A program made the translations under genes and the position numbers. Of a DNA stretch of 64,000 bases, positions 45,932 through 54,299 are shown in pieces (position 1 is the first letter of the stretch; each line of letters begins with the position of its first letter). Under the pieces are notes generated by a model. That model had not been told where the DNA came from. It ran no database searches and saw nothing but the letters and a program-made list of their open reading frames with translations. The DNA comes from Salegentibacter maritimus (GTDB lineage: Bacteria > Bacteroidota > Bacteroidia > Flavobacteriales > Flavobacteriaceae), in contig NZ_JAEHOK010000001.1 of assembly GCF_016236915.1 (NCBI RefSeq), positions 62,001 through 126,000 of the forward strand, read 5' to 3'.

Positions 45932-46759
45932 ATGAAAAGAACAATCACAGTTACAGTATTAGCTGCAGCCATGTTAAGCTCGTGTGTATCCAAGAAAAAG
46001 TATGTTGCTTTAGAGAGCGAATTAGACGACACCAGAAGCTCGCTGCAAAAAACACAGGTGGAAAAAGAGGAAATAGAAGATAAATATGCTCGTATAGAGG
46101 CGCGAGTGGCAGATTATAACGCAAAAATTAATTCTTTGCGTGAGGAAAATGATAGTAAGATGGAAATGAACGATCTTACTGTTATGTCTAATAATAATAA
46201 GGAAAAAATGAGGGCTACCATTGCTAAAATGGATCCCGAAAAAGTAGCAGAAGCTAAAACTTTAGAAGACTCTATTAATTTAGCTGTTTCCCATAACCTA
46301 AAAAGCAATATCTCAGAAGGATCTGATGACGAAGATATTGATATTACTGTAGATGAAACGGTTGTTATGATTAATGTTTCTGATAAATTATTATTTGGAA
46401 GCGGTAGTTACAGAGTTTCAAGAAACGCACAACCTTTATTGAAAAAGCTTGCCGAAGTAATTAACTCAGAGCCTGCAATGGAAGTTATGATTGAGGGTCA
46501 CACCGACGATCGTACTATGGTAGAAGGATCTTACATCCAGGATAACTGGGATCTTAGTGTAAGAAGGGCAACTTCTATAGTTCGAATACTTCAGGATAAA
46601 TATGATGTCGCACCAGAAAAACTTATTGCGGCGGGTAGAAGTAGTTACCAACCTTTAGTAGATAATACTAATAATGAAAACAGAGCCAAAAATAGAAGGA
46701 CCAGAATTGTAATTATTCCTAATCTGGACAAATTCTTCGCGATGCTGGAGTCCGAATAA
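45932..46759 (+). CDS. OmpA family lipoprotein with coiled-coil
   Basis: A 275-residue predicted lipoprotein (lipobox AAAMLSSCVS, Cys18). Residues about 25-70 are a coiled coil (ALESELDDTRSSLQKTQVEK), followed by an acidic linker and the OmpA/MotB peptidoglycan-binding domain from about 150: KLLFGSGSYRVSRNAQPLL, then VMIEGHTDDRTMVEGSYIQD and NRAKNRRTRIVIIPNLDKFF, with the Asp and Arg used in peptidoglycan binding. It is an abundant type of envelope tether. It is not linked in an operon to tamB (divergent) and ends before a very strong terminator. Confidence 0.93.
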   Translation: MKRTITVTVLAAAMLSSCVSKKKYVALESELDDTRSSLQKTQVEKEEIEDKYARIEARVADYNAKINSLREENDSKMEMNDLTVMSNNNKEKMRATIAKMDPEKVAEAKTLEDSINLAVSHNLKSNISEGSDDEDIDITVDETVVMINVSDKLLFGSGSYRVSRNAQPLLKKLAEVINSEPAMEVMIEGHTDDRTMVEGSYIQDNWDLSVRRATSIVRILQDKYDVAPEKLIAAGRSSYQPLVDNTNNENRAKNRRTRIVIIPNLDKFFAMLESE

Positions 46760-46790
46760 ACTAATAATTTCAAAGACTTAAAATAAACGA

Positions 46791-46826
46791 ACGGCCTGAA
46801 AAGTCAATTCTTTTCAGGCCGTTTTT
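46791..46826 (+). terminator. Rho-independent terminator
   Basis: A perfect 13-base stem (ACGGCCTGAAAAG with CTTTTCAGGCCGT), loop TCAATT, T run. It closes the OmpA-like gene. Confidence 0.93.
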
Positions 46827-47057
46827 ATTTAACCAGATTTCAACCTGATATTTTCCTTAAGTTTTATTCTAGTTATTAATAAAAAACAAATTATGTGTAA
46901 ATAAGAAAAAGTATAATTCTGACTCTGAAGATAAATAGGATCTAGTAAATTTAAAAACTACCGGTTGATTTAAAAAGGAACTTCTGATTAAAATAAATAC
47001 CTGTAAGATGATGACAATAAACGAGATAAATAATCTATTTTAAATAATAACTTTAAA

Positions 47058-47098
47058 AACCCTCCTGCAATTATAGTTAATTTTAGGAGGATTTTTTT
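47058..47098 (+). terminator. Orphan terminator
   Basis: ACCCTCCT pairs with AGGAGG (about six to seven bases) around a long AT-rich loop, followed by T7. No ORF of more than a few codons precedes it. Confidence 0.5.
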
Positions 47099-47174
47099 AT
47101 GAATCTTATGTGGTACTTCAACTGTGATAAGAATTAGGAAATTTATCCTTAGAACTTAAACCTTTAGATAAATT

Positions 47175-47266
47175 CGTCAATTCAAGTGAAATTTGTATCG
47201 AGAATAAGAATCTTTCACTTAGTTCTCAATACGATTTTTCGTAACTCAAAATCACTCGAACTGACG
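47175..47266. repeat. Imperfect palindromic element
   Basis: The left arm CGTCAATTCAAGTGA and the right arm TCACTCGAACTGACG are inverted copies (two mismatches), and inside them GTATCGAGAA pairs with TTCTCAATAC. The right half carries an extra piece (GATTTTTCGTAACTCAAAA). The outline resembles dispersed palindromic elements that I know from Flavobacteriaceae genomes; no other copy was found in this window. Confidence 0.55.
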
Positions 47267-47279
47267 TTTAAAAGTAGTT

Positions 47280-47696
47280 TTAGTCTTTCTTTAAAAGGTG
47301 ATAATCCAGGGAAAATTTACCGGCACCGGTAAAAAAAAGTAAAAGAAAGCCCGCCATATATAATAGAGGTAACTCCTGGCTACCAAAACCATCTGTCCAG
47401 TGTACAATAATGGCAGCTACAGCCATGGTTAGAATTAATGGAATTGCAGCAAAACGTGTTGCCCATCCAAGAATAATAAGGATTGCACACACAAATTCTG
47501 CAAAAACGGCAAACGTAAAAGTAACAGTTTCACCAACGCCTATAGGATCTGCAAAAGCAATCTCACCCTCTCCAAAGAACTTAAGAAGCTTAGGCACTCC
47601 GTGGGTAAGCATTAAACCTCCAATAAATAGCCTAAATAATAAAAGTCCGAAATCAGTATTTTGAAGATTAAGACTTGTAGTGTAAACGTTTTTCAT
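47280..47696 (-). CDS. DoxX family membrane protein
   Basis: A 138-residue protein with four hydrophobic helices: LLLFRLFIGGLMLTHGVPKL, then FAVFAEFVCAILIILGWATR, IPLILTMAVAAIIVHW and LPLLYMAGFLLLFFTGAGK. The HGxPK motif at the end of helix one and the LGWATR before helix three are standard for DoxX/YphA-type proteins. These are small inner-membrane proteins with proposed roles in redox or quinone handling, but the mechanism is unknown. It is an isolated minus-strand gene directly beside the surface-fibre cluster, divergent from it. Link to the cluster is not implied. Confidence 0.88.
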   Translation of the reverse strand: MKNVYTTSLNLQNTDFGLLLFRLFIGGLMLTHGVPKLLKFFGEGEIAFADPIGVGETVTFTFAVFAEFVCAILIILGWATRFAAIPLILTMAVAAIIVHWTDGFGSQELPLLYMAGFLLLFFTGAGKFSLDYHLLKKD

Positions 47697-47861
47697 AGTT
47701 TTCTAGATTAAATTTTAAAACCCCTAATTTACTTATATTCTTTTCACAACCTAAATATTTTATGCTAAGCTATATGCACTCTGCTCATTCGTGAATGTTC
47801 TAATCTAAAATGAAAAATGGTGATTCTCAAAAAGCAAAGCTGACGTTTTAGAACAAAAACA

Positions 47862-47895
47862 TGTATTTCGTCGATTTTTAGTGTATTTCATCGAT
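47862..47895 (+). promoter_or_regulatory. Paired direct repeats, candidate operator
   Basis: Two copies of TGTATTTC(G/A)TCGAT begin at 47862 and 47882, exactly 20 bases apart (two helical turns), just before the -7 element of the first DUF4402 gene. A related TGCATTTCAACGAT occurs at 48514-48527 before the second DUF4402 gene. The spacing suggests two subunits of a regulator binding on one face of the helix. The regulator is unknown. Confidence 0.5.
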
Positions 47896-47914
47896 GTAAT
47901 TTGGAATTAATTTA

Positions 47915-47922
47915 TATCTTTG
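47915..47922 (+). promoter_or_regulatory. Putative -7 element of the surface-fibre cluster
   Basis: TATCTTTG is an exact TAnnTTTG match 32 bases before the ATG of the first DUF4402 gene and 20 bases after the direct repeats, which is a sensible arrangement for regulated transcription. Confidence 0.5.
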
Positions 47923-47953
47923 AATTACGAAAATCAAATTACGCAGCTTAACG

Positions 47954-48454
47954 ATGTTACGATTCTATACCATAGCTTTTATTTTTTCTGTGTTTGCAGT
48001 AAGTCCATTGTTTTCCCAGGCTTCTGCATCGGCAAATTTTTCTGCATCGGCAACAATTATACAACCGATTGGAATTAACACCACCAGTCATATGCAGTTT
48101 GCCAATATTGACGCGAAAAATGGCGGATCAGTAACTCTAACTCCCGAAAACACCAGAATTACTAATGGGGACCTTGAACTTGCTGAAGGTGGGACCGTTT
48201 CAGCAGCTACTTTTGAAGTTACCGGGCAAAACGGATTTGCTTTCGCTATTAGCTTACCTAAAGGAAGCCATCGTCTATCCAATGGTTCTGAAAGTATGCT
48301 CCTACAAGATTTTACTACAAATTATGACGGATCTTCATTGTCAGGAGAAAGTAAAACGATTAAAATTGGGGCAAGTTTAATAGTAAACCCAAATCAAAAA
48401 CCTGGCGACTACAAAACCAACGGTGATATACAGGTTACCGTAAATTACAATTAA
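47954..48454 (+). CDS. DUF4402 protein 1, candidate fibre subunit
   Basis: A 166-residue exported protein with signal peptide ending LFSQ. The mature part starts ASASANFSASATIIQPIGIN and holds the DUF4402 hallmarks: a MQFANI strand (usually LNFGxI), then VTLTPENTRITNGDLELA and a C-terminal VTVNYN strand. The last residues have an aromatic penultimate position (Tyr) as in chaperone-usher pilins. A Ser/Ala-rich first segment could be a donor strand. The gene has its own promoter region with candidate operator repeats and is separated from the next subunit gene by 176 bases. Minor or major subunit cannot be told from sequence alone. Confidence 0.82.
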   Translation: MLRFYTIAFIFSVFAVSPLFSQASASANFSASATIIQPIGINTTSHMQFANIDAKNGGSVTLTPENTRITNGDLELAEGGTVSAATFEVTGQNGFAFAISLPKGSHRLSNGSESMLLQDFTTNYDGSSLSGESKTIKIGASLIVNPNQKPGDYKTNGDIQVTVNYN

Positions 48455-48513
48455 AGAATCTTCAATTAAATCTATCTTTTTCATTTTAGTTTTAAGGAAA
48501 ATTCATTGAAACG

Positions 48514-48527
48514 TGCATTTCAACGAT
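48514..48527 (+). promoter_or_regulatory. Related operator-like half site before the second subunit gene
   Basis: TGCATTTCAACGAT differs from the pair at 47862-47895 in three positions. Here only one clear copy is visible, followed by a CATATTTG (48578-48585), one mismatch from the -7 consensus, in the correct place for a promoter. Confidence 0.35.
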
Positions 48528-48630
48528 TTTTTTATTTTGATTATCGAAAATGTTTCTTTCCTATAAGGGTTTAACCCCATATTTGCACTGTTAAACATTT
48601 GAACCCAAATCAAAATTAAATAAAACTAAA

Positions 48631-49119
48631 ATGAAAAAAATTACTTTTATCCTACTTGCTCTTATTTCCGGAACTGTATTTGCCCAGTCAGATGAAGCAA
48701 CTGGAACTGCTAACGCTGCCGCAGAAATTATCAGCCCTATTAAAATTACAGATGGATCTGACTTAAATTTTGGTCGTATTATTGGTAATGCTGCCGGAGG
48801 TAATGTTACAATATCTACTGCTGGTGTTAGATCTACTGATAATGATGATTTATTAGCACCCAGCACTACAGTGCAAGCTGCATCTTTTGATGTTACAGCT
48901 GCTGAGACATATAACTACTCTGTAACTATTCCTGGAATTAGTTTAACTGGTAATGGAGACGCAATGCCTGTTACCTTTGAAAGTAGTTTAGGAAATACAG
49001 GTGTGGTAGGTACAGGTGCTGCACAAACTTTAAATGTAGGTGGTGAACTTACAGTAAACCCCGCCCAAGCTGAAGGAACTTATACAGGAACTATTAGTGT
49101 AACTGTAGCTTACGAATAA
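48631..49119 (+). CDS. DUF4402 protein 2, candidate major fibre subunit
   Basis: A 162-residue exported protein with a signal peptide ending VFAQ. The mature N-terminus (SDEATGTANAAAEIISPIKI) is followed by DLNFGRI and VTISTAGVRSTD, the DUF4402 core, and it ends GTYTGTISVTVAYE. Counting from the end, the Gly is at position 14 and the penultimate residue is Tyr, exactly the classical pilin signature. It is rich in Ala, Gly, Thr and Val with almost no Lys or Arg in the mature core, as expected for a structural pilin. Its gene has its own upstream region and is closed by a strong terminator, so it is probably the most strongly expressed subunit (inference). Confidence 0.85.
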   Translation: MKKITFILLALISGTVFAQSDEATGTANAAAEIISPIKITDGSDLNFGRIIGNAAGGNVTISTAGVRSTDNDDLLAPSTTVQAASFDVTAAETYNYSVTIPGISLTGNGDAMPVTFESSLGNTGVVGTGAAQTLNVGGELTVNPAQAEGTYTGTISVTVAYE

Positions 49120-49142
49120 TAATTTTTATTCTACATATAAAT

Positions 49143-49172
49143 AAAACGCCGCCCGCTGTGGCGGCGTTTTTT
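49143..49172 (+). terminator. Terminator inside the surface-fibre cluster
   Basis: AAAACGCCGCC pairs with GGCGGCGTTTT around CGCTGT with a T run. It lies behind the second subunit gene and before the third. It would restrict downstream transcription and raise the ratio of the second subunit. Confidence 0.9.
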
Positions 49173-49210
49173 AGTTTTAATTAGATGGTATAAGCATTAT
49201 TAAATCTTTT

Positions 49211-49705
49211 ATGAAAAATTATGTTTTTCTTTTATTTATTGGCTTATTCGGACTTAGCGTATCTGCGCAAAACTCTGCATCTGCCAGCGTGAATAGTAGG
49301 GCAACGGTAATAGACCCTATTAAAATTGATAAAACTGTAGATCTGGATTTTGGCAATATTATTAGTGCCTACAATCCGGGGCAGGTAATTTTATCTCCCG
49401 ATGGTTCGCGTGTGGCATACGGAGTACAAATTTCTAATGCTATTCCTGGTACGGTAAACCCCGCAGAGGCCGTAGTTACACACGGTAATAATAATTATGC
49501 CATTACCCTACCTGAACAATTTACGCTGTATAATCAGGAAAACCCAAACCAAGTACTGGTTATAGATAGGTTTACGGTGCAACCACAGGAAGGTAATATT
49601 GTAGATATTATAAAAATAGGTGCTACTTTAAACCTTGAGGCTAATCAAACTTCAGGATTTTACACAAATTCAACAGGCTTTAATGTAACCGTTTCTTACA
49701 ATTAA
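49211..49705 (+). CDS. DUF4402 protein 3, candidate fibre subunit
   Basis: A 164-residue exported protein, signal peptide ending VSAQ. The mature start NSASASVNSRATVIDPIKID and DLDFGNI agree with the other subunits. It ends GFYTNSTGFNVTVSYN, with Tyr in the penultimate position; the conserved Gly is at position 16 from the end rather than 14. It follows the internal terminator and precedes the chaperone gene by 83 bases. It is likely a minor subunit made by read-through or from a weaker promoter (inference). The spacing of hydrophobic residues at the N-terminus is close to that of protein 1. Confidence 0.8.
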   Translation: MKNYVFLLFIGLFGLSVSAQNSASASVNSRATVIDPIKIDKTVDLDFGNIISAYNPGQVILSPDGSRVAYGVQISNAIPGTVNPAEAVVTHGNNNYAITLPEQFTLYNQENPNQVLVIDRFTVQPQEGNIVDIIKIGATLNLEANQTSGFYTNSTGFNVTVSYN

Positions 49706-49743
49706 ACTTGATAAATTGCTTTAAGGTGTAAGTTCTTATTTAT

Positions 49744-49751
49744 TATCTTTG
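49744..49751 (+). promoter_or_regulatory. Putative -7 element before the chaperone gene
   Basis: TATCTTTG is an exact TAnnTTTG match 38 bases before the chaperone ATG. It would give the assembly genes (chaperone, large protein, subunit 4, usher) their own transcript. Confidence 0.45.
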
Positions 49752-49788
49752 AAATCAAAGAATTAATATTAAATCCAGCCCCACGGAT

Positions 49789-50607
49789 ATGATAAAAAAA
49801 CTACTTAGTCCACTACTCCTTTTTTTCATTTTTATTTTTTCAGGATTTGCAAGCTATGCACAGGGAGATCTTATGATTATGCCCAAACGCCTGGTTTTTG
49901 ATGGCTCACAGCGCTCTCAGGAAATAAATCTTGCCAATACCGGAAGCGACACTGCTGTGTATGCTATTTCGTTTGTAAACTACAAAATGACCGAAACCGG
50001 TGATTTTGAACAAGTTGAAAAACCTGAAAAAGGTCAGCTTTTTGCTGAAGATTTTCTAAGATATTTTCCAAGACGCGTATCTCTTGGTCCCAATGAATCC
50101 CAAACAATACGTGTTCAACTTACCCGAACCGGAAATTTAGAACAGGGAGAATATCGTTCACATATGTATTTTCGCGCAGTGGAAGAACAAACGGCCCTTG
50201 GTGCCGATGAAGCTGAAGAGAGTGATGGGATTTCCATTAATATTAAAACTGTATTTGGAATTAGTATTCCCATTATTATTAGAGAAGGAGACTCTAATAC
50301 AAAAATTGAATTAACAGATTTTTCGCTAAATACCGAAGGAGAAAGTCCCAGACTTTCCCTTGTAATAAACCGTACCGGAAATATGTCTGTATATGGATAC
50401 CTTAGTGTTACCTATATTGCGCCCAATGGCACTGAAACAGAAGTGGGTATGGTAAAAGGAATTTCGGTATATACCCCAAATACTAAAAGGAGCTTTAGTT
50501 TTCAATTAAGAAACGCTGAGGGTATAGATTTAAGCACCGGAAAACTAAAAATTTCTTATGCTGAAGATCAGGGAGATACTTTAGCTACTAGCGAAATAAA
50601 ATTATAG
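49789..50607 (+). CDS. PapD-like periplasmic chaperone of the surface-fibre cluster
   Basis: A 272-residue exported protein with signal peptide (LLFFIFIFSGFASYAQ). The first Ig-like domain contains DLMIMPKRLVFDGSQRSQEI and ends with PRRVSLGPNESQTIRVQL, the G-strand region where PapD-family chaperones carry hydrophobic residues for donor-strand complementation. The second domain, from about 150, starts IKTVFGISIPIIIRE (the usual hinge with Ile/Pro) and continues with KIELTDFSLNTEGESPRL. It resembles alpha-type (CfaA-like) and sigma-type chaperones. It is followed after 11 bases by the large T9SS protein gene and is the likely chaperone for the DUF4402 subunits. Confidence 0.88.
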   Translation: MIKKLLSPLLLFFIFIFSGFASYAQGDLMIMPKRLVFDGSQRSQEINLANTGSDTAVYAISFVNYKMTETGDFEQVEKPEKGQLFAEDFLRYFPRRVSLGPNESQTIRVQLTRTGNLEQGEYRSHMYFRAVEEQTALGADEAEESDGISINIKTVFGISIPIIIREGDSNTKIELTDFSLNTEGESPRLSLVINRTGNMSVYGYLSVTYIAPNGTETEVGMVKGISVYTPNTKRSFSFQLRNAEGIDLSTGKLKISYAEDQGDTLATSEIKL

Positions 50608-50618
50608 TTTTTTAGGGT

Positions 50619-53600
50619 ATGAAAAAAAACTACTCCAAACCCTCTATCTTATTAAAAATCACCATTGTAGTGATAGGTTTGTTGTTTTTTGATTTTTCAT
50701 TTGCCCAAAATATAACTTCTACTGAAGATGGCAACTGGCACCAAATAGTATGGAGCCCCTCTCAACTTCCCCAACCCAGCGACAATGTAATTATCTCAAA
50801 TTCAGTAGTAATTGAACAGGGTACCATTGTTGAAATAAATAATTTAACCATTAAAAGAAGCGGTTCGTTGACCATTAATGGTACTTTAATAGTCAATGGA
50901 AATATAAATATGGACAATAATGGCTCCTATTTTGAAATGGGGGCTAGTTCACGCGTAATTATTTTTGGAGATTTTTCAGCATCAAATAAAGTAAACGTAT
51001 CTATATCAAGCTACCTAATTATCCATGGCAACTTTACCAAAAAAGGAAATGAAGGCAAAGGGAATTTTGATGTAGAAAATGGAAATATTTACATTTATGG
51101 AGATGTAGATGGCTGGCCAAACTTTGGAAGTTGTGATACAGGAGAAGATTATACCGGCACCCCTCAGGAAAGCGGTTCTTGTGATTATGGTAACGAAGAT
51201 GATTTTGCAAACAATCCAGATATTCCGGATGATATCATTGAACTAAGCAATTGCTACGACCTAAAGGTAAACGATCAATTTATTTCTATAGGTGAAAATG
51301 CAGTATTTACTGCTTCAGATAAAGAACTTCAAGATGTGGCTTCTTACCAATGGCAAACTAAAAATAGGGATGGAAAGTGGATAGATCTTGCTGGAGAAAA
51401 TCAATTTCAACTAGAAATCCCAAATGTTCAGTTAGAAGATGCAAACGCAATATATAGGGTTATTGTTCGTGGAAATAGCAACAAGTGTAGAATATCTATT
51501 TCTAATGCCGCCTTGATAAAAATAAAGAACCCCATAATAATTAATTCACAGCCTAAAAGTAATACAACTTGCCAGGGTACTGCGGTAAACTTTTATGTAG
51601 ATGCCTCTGGACAAAACCTATCTTATCAATGGGAAAGAAATGATGGTGGTGATTCAAAAAATTATTTTGCTATAAAGGACAATACTTATTTTCAAAATTC
51701 GCAAACTTCCAATTTAACTGTAAATGCTCAGGGAACCTGGTTAAATAATATACGTTTTAGAGTTGTTATTAAAGATGAATATGGAAACGTAATAACTTCT
51801 GATTCTGCAATTTTAAAAGTAGATGAAAGCCCAGGAGGTGTTTATACACAGCCTAAAAATCAGGTTGTTTGTGAAGGTCATAATATTTCTTTTCAAACCT
51901 ATACATCAAACGATCAACGCCAATGGCAGGTAAGTGAAGACAATGGAAACTCTTGGAGGAATCTAACCAACAATGATTTTTATAAAAATGTAAACTCCGA
52001 ACGCTTAGATATCACAAATGCCCCTGCCAGTTTTAATGATAATCTATATCGTGTAGAGGTTTCCAATGAAAACTGTAGAGTATATTCAATCCCGGCTACA
52101 TTAAAGGTAGATCCAGACCCAATTACAAAACAACCACAGGATGTTACTGTAGAATTTGGTAGCAACGCCCTTATTGAAGCAGGAGTTACCGGTAATAATC
52201 TAACTTTTCAGTGGCAGACCTTTAGTAGCAACTGGTACGATATTGAGGATGGTAGCCATTATACAGGTACAAAAACCAAATTGCTGGAGCTTATTAAAGT
52301 TGGTTATTGGCCGGAAGATGGTTCGCGCTATAGATTATTGGTAACCAATGAAAATGGCTGTATCTCCATCTCAGATACCGCAGTTTTGAATATAGGTGAA
52401 GATCTATGTAAGACAAAAAATACCTGGACGGGTACTGAAAATTCAAACTGGAATAATACCAATAATTGGAGCTGTAATAGCCTACCTACCCTGGAAACCG
52501 ATGTATTAATTCCAGAAAATATAACTTCCGGAAATTACCCTGAAATAACTGCGGGCGCTAATGCTTTAGCCAGGAACTTAAGTATAGAAAACAATGCATC
52601 AGTTATGGTGACCGATAACTGGTTGCGTATTGCCGGAGATTTAACAAACAAGGGGATTTTAGCTACTGAATCCGGTAGCATTTCTTTTGAAGGGACTTCA
52701 ACTCAAATTATTCCTGTAAATGCTTTTGAAAATAATCGAATTCAAAACCTACAAATAAATAATACTTCCAGAGTAACTTCAGAAGCAATTATTGAAGTGA
52801 CCGGAACGCTAAAGGTTGAAAACGGGCATTTTTATACCGGGAATCAACTCACATTAATTTCAAATAAAATCAAAACAGCCCTTATTGATGTTAGCGGAAA
52901 TGGCGAGGTAATTGGGCAAGTAAGCATGCAACGTTATTTGGATAAAGCTTTTGGTTATAAATATTTTAGTACTCCTTTTAAAAATACTATGGTGGGAGAT
53001 TTTGGCCCTTTTATGAATTTTACCGATCCAGTAACTGGTTTCCCAAATTTCTACCGTTATAACGAAAACCGAAGGGTAGAAAACCTAAACCTTGATGCAA
53101 GCGGATGGGAAGCATATACAAATACCACAAATGCACTTAATACTGCAGAAGGCTATGCACTTAATTTAGGCAAAAATACAGCCTCTCAAACTATAGAATT
53201 AACCGGTGAGGTAAACAATGGTAGTGTTTCGGTACGCCAGCTAGAAAATAATCACCGAAAATATACCCGCGGTTTCCATTTAGTGGGCAACCCCTACCCC
53301 TCTCCTATAGATTGGGATGCTCCCCAGGGATGGATAAGAAATAATATTGATAACGGTATTTACTTTTTTACTGCTAGTGATACCAACCAATATACCGGTA
53401 CTTACACCGCTTATGTAAATGATATTTCTACAGGAAATATTAACACTCCTAACATTATTCCTTCTATGCAGGGCTTTTTTATTAAAGTGAGCGATTCTGA
53501 TACTCAAGAGAAAGTAATTGGAAGCTTCGGGATGGATAACAGGGTGCGTACAAACAACTTTGGGCAGCAATTCTATAGGTCTCAAATTAACAGCCAGAAA

Positions 53601-54290
53601 TCCCTAATTCGCCTGGAAGCTGGTTTTAAGGGTGCTAAGGATAGAGATGCCATGATTGTCTATTTTTCGCCTTATGCCACTTCGAATTTTGAAAAGGAAA
53701 TGGATGCACATAAATTGATGAATACCGACCCCAGGGTACCAAGCCTCTACAATATAAGTCAGGACAGGAAAGAACTGGCTATTAATGCTATTTCTTACCC
53801 TGAAACTAAAAGTTACAAAAAAATTCCTTTGGGAATTAAAGCCGATGAAAATGGAGAAATGACTATTGGGCTTGCCCGCATTGAAGGTTTAAATCTTAAT
53901 TTGAATATTTATTTAATAGATCATTTAAAGGGTATTGGACAAAACCTCAGTAAAAAACCCGTATATAATTTCAATATCAAAAAAGGAACGCATAATTCTC
54001 GTTTTGAATTAATGTTTTCTGAAGAAGAAGTTACAAGTCCTGCAATTGCTTTTAACGAACCTTTTGATATAAAGGTTCAAAATGGAACTGTATTGGTTCA
54101 CCTTAATTTAGATGAAAATCAAAAAGGCATTTTAAAAGCAACGACCATTACAGGACAAATTCTACAAATAAAAGAAGCTTCAGGAACCAATGAGGTAATT
54201 TTTGAGGGTATTACCAGTAATGGCGTGTATATTATTAACCTACAGGTTGGTAAAGCTCTTTACGCAAAAAAAATAGTAATAAAAAAATAA
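50619..54290 (+). CDS. Large multi-Ig surface protein with T9SS type A sorting domain
   Basis: A 1223-residue exported protein (signal peptide ending DFSFAQ). Residues about 30-190 form a G8-like/beta-helix region (GSLTINGTLIVNGNINMDNN). Residues about 215-600 are four Ig-like repeats of the kind ISTQP...VSYQW...YRVxVxN, each about 90 residues. From about 602, WTGTENSNWNNTNNWSCNSL starts a second beta-helical part, followed by a long domain typical of Flavobacteriaceae surface proteins. The C-terminal 75 residues (NGVYIINLQVGKALYAKKIV) are the T9SS type A sorting signal. It lies between the chaperone and the fourth subunit genes, so it may be the adhesin of the fibre or a partner secreted by T9SS (inference). 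Confidence 0.82.
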   Translation: MKKNYSKPSILLKITIVVIGLLFFDFSFAQNITSTEDGNWHQIVWSPSQLPQPSDNVIISNSVVIEQGTIVEINNLTIKRSGSLTINGTLIVNGNINMDNNGSYFEMGASSRVIIFGDFSASNKVNVSISSYLIIHGNFTKKGNEGKGNFDVENGNIYIYGDVDGWPNFGSCDTGEDYTGTPQESGSCDYGNEDDFANNPDIPDDIIELSNCYDLKVNDQFISIGENAVFTASDKELQDVASYQWQTKNRDGKWIDLAGENQFQLEIPNVQLEDANAIYRVIVRGNSNKCRISISNAALIKIKNPIIINSQPKSNTTCQGTAVNFYVDASGQNLSYQWERNDGGDSKNYFAIKDNTYFQNSQTSNLTVNAQGTWLNNIRFRVVIKDEYGNVITSDSAILKVDESPGGVYTQPKNQVVCEGHNISFQTYTSNDQRQWQVSEDNGNSWRNLTNNDFYKNVNSERLDITNAPASFNDNLYRVEVSNENCRVYSIPATLKVDPDPITKQPQDVTVEFGSNALIEAGVTGNNLTFQWQTFSSNWYDIEDGSHYTGTKTKLLELIKVGYWPEDGSRYRLLVTNENGCISISDTAVLNIGEDLCKTKNTWTGTENSNWNNTNNWSCNSLPTLETDVLIPENITSGNYPEITAGANALARNLSIENNASVMVTDNWLRIAGDLTNKGILATESGSISFEGTSTQIIPVNAFENNRIQNLQINNTSRVTSEAIIEVTGTLKVENGHFYTGNQLTLISNKIKTALIDVSGNGEVIGQVSMQRYLDKAFGYKYFSTPFKNTMVGDFGPFMNFTDPVTGFPNFYRYNENRRVENLNLDASGWEAYTNTTNALNTAEGYALNLGKNTASQTIELTGEVNNGSVSVRQLENNHRKYTRGFHLVGNPYPSPIDWDAPQGWIRNNIDNGIYFFTASDTNQYTGTYTAYVNDISTGNINTPNIIPSMQGFFIKVSDSDTQEKVIGSFGMDNRVRTNNFGQQFYRSQINSQKSLIRLEAGFKGAKDRDAMIVYFSPYATSNFEKEMDAHKLMNTDPRVPSLYNISQDRKELAINAISYPETKSYKKIPLGIKADENGEMTIGLARIEGLNLNLNIYLIDHLKGIGQNLSKKPVYNFNIKKGTHNSRFELMFSEEEVTSPAIAFNEPFDIKVQNGTVLVHLNLDENQKGILKATTITGQILQIKEASGTNEVIFEGITSNGVYIINLQVGKALYAKKIVIKK

Positions 54291-54299
54291 GTAGAGCCC

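Larger units (their letters stand above)
46827..47279. other. Gene-free region with a second terminator and a palindromic repeat
   Basis: There is no gene in this stretch. It contains a second terminator-like hairpin (47058-47098) without any ORF before it and an imperfect inverted repeat (47175-47266) next to the doxX-like gene. A small transcript ending at 47098 cannot be excluded. Confidence 0.5.
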
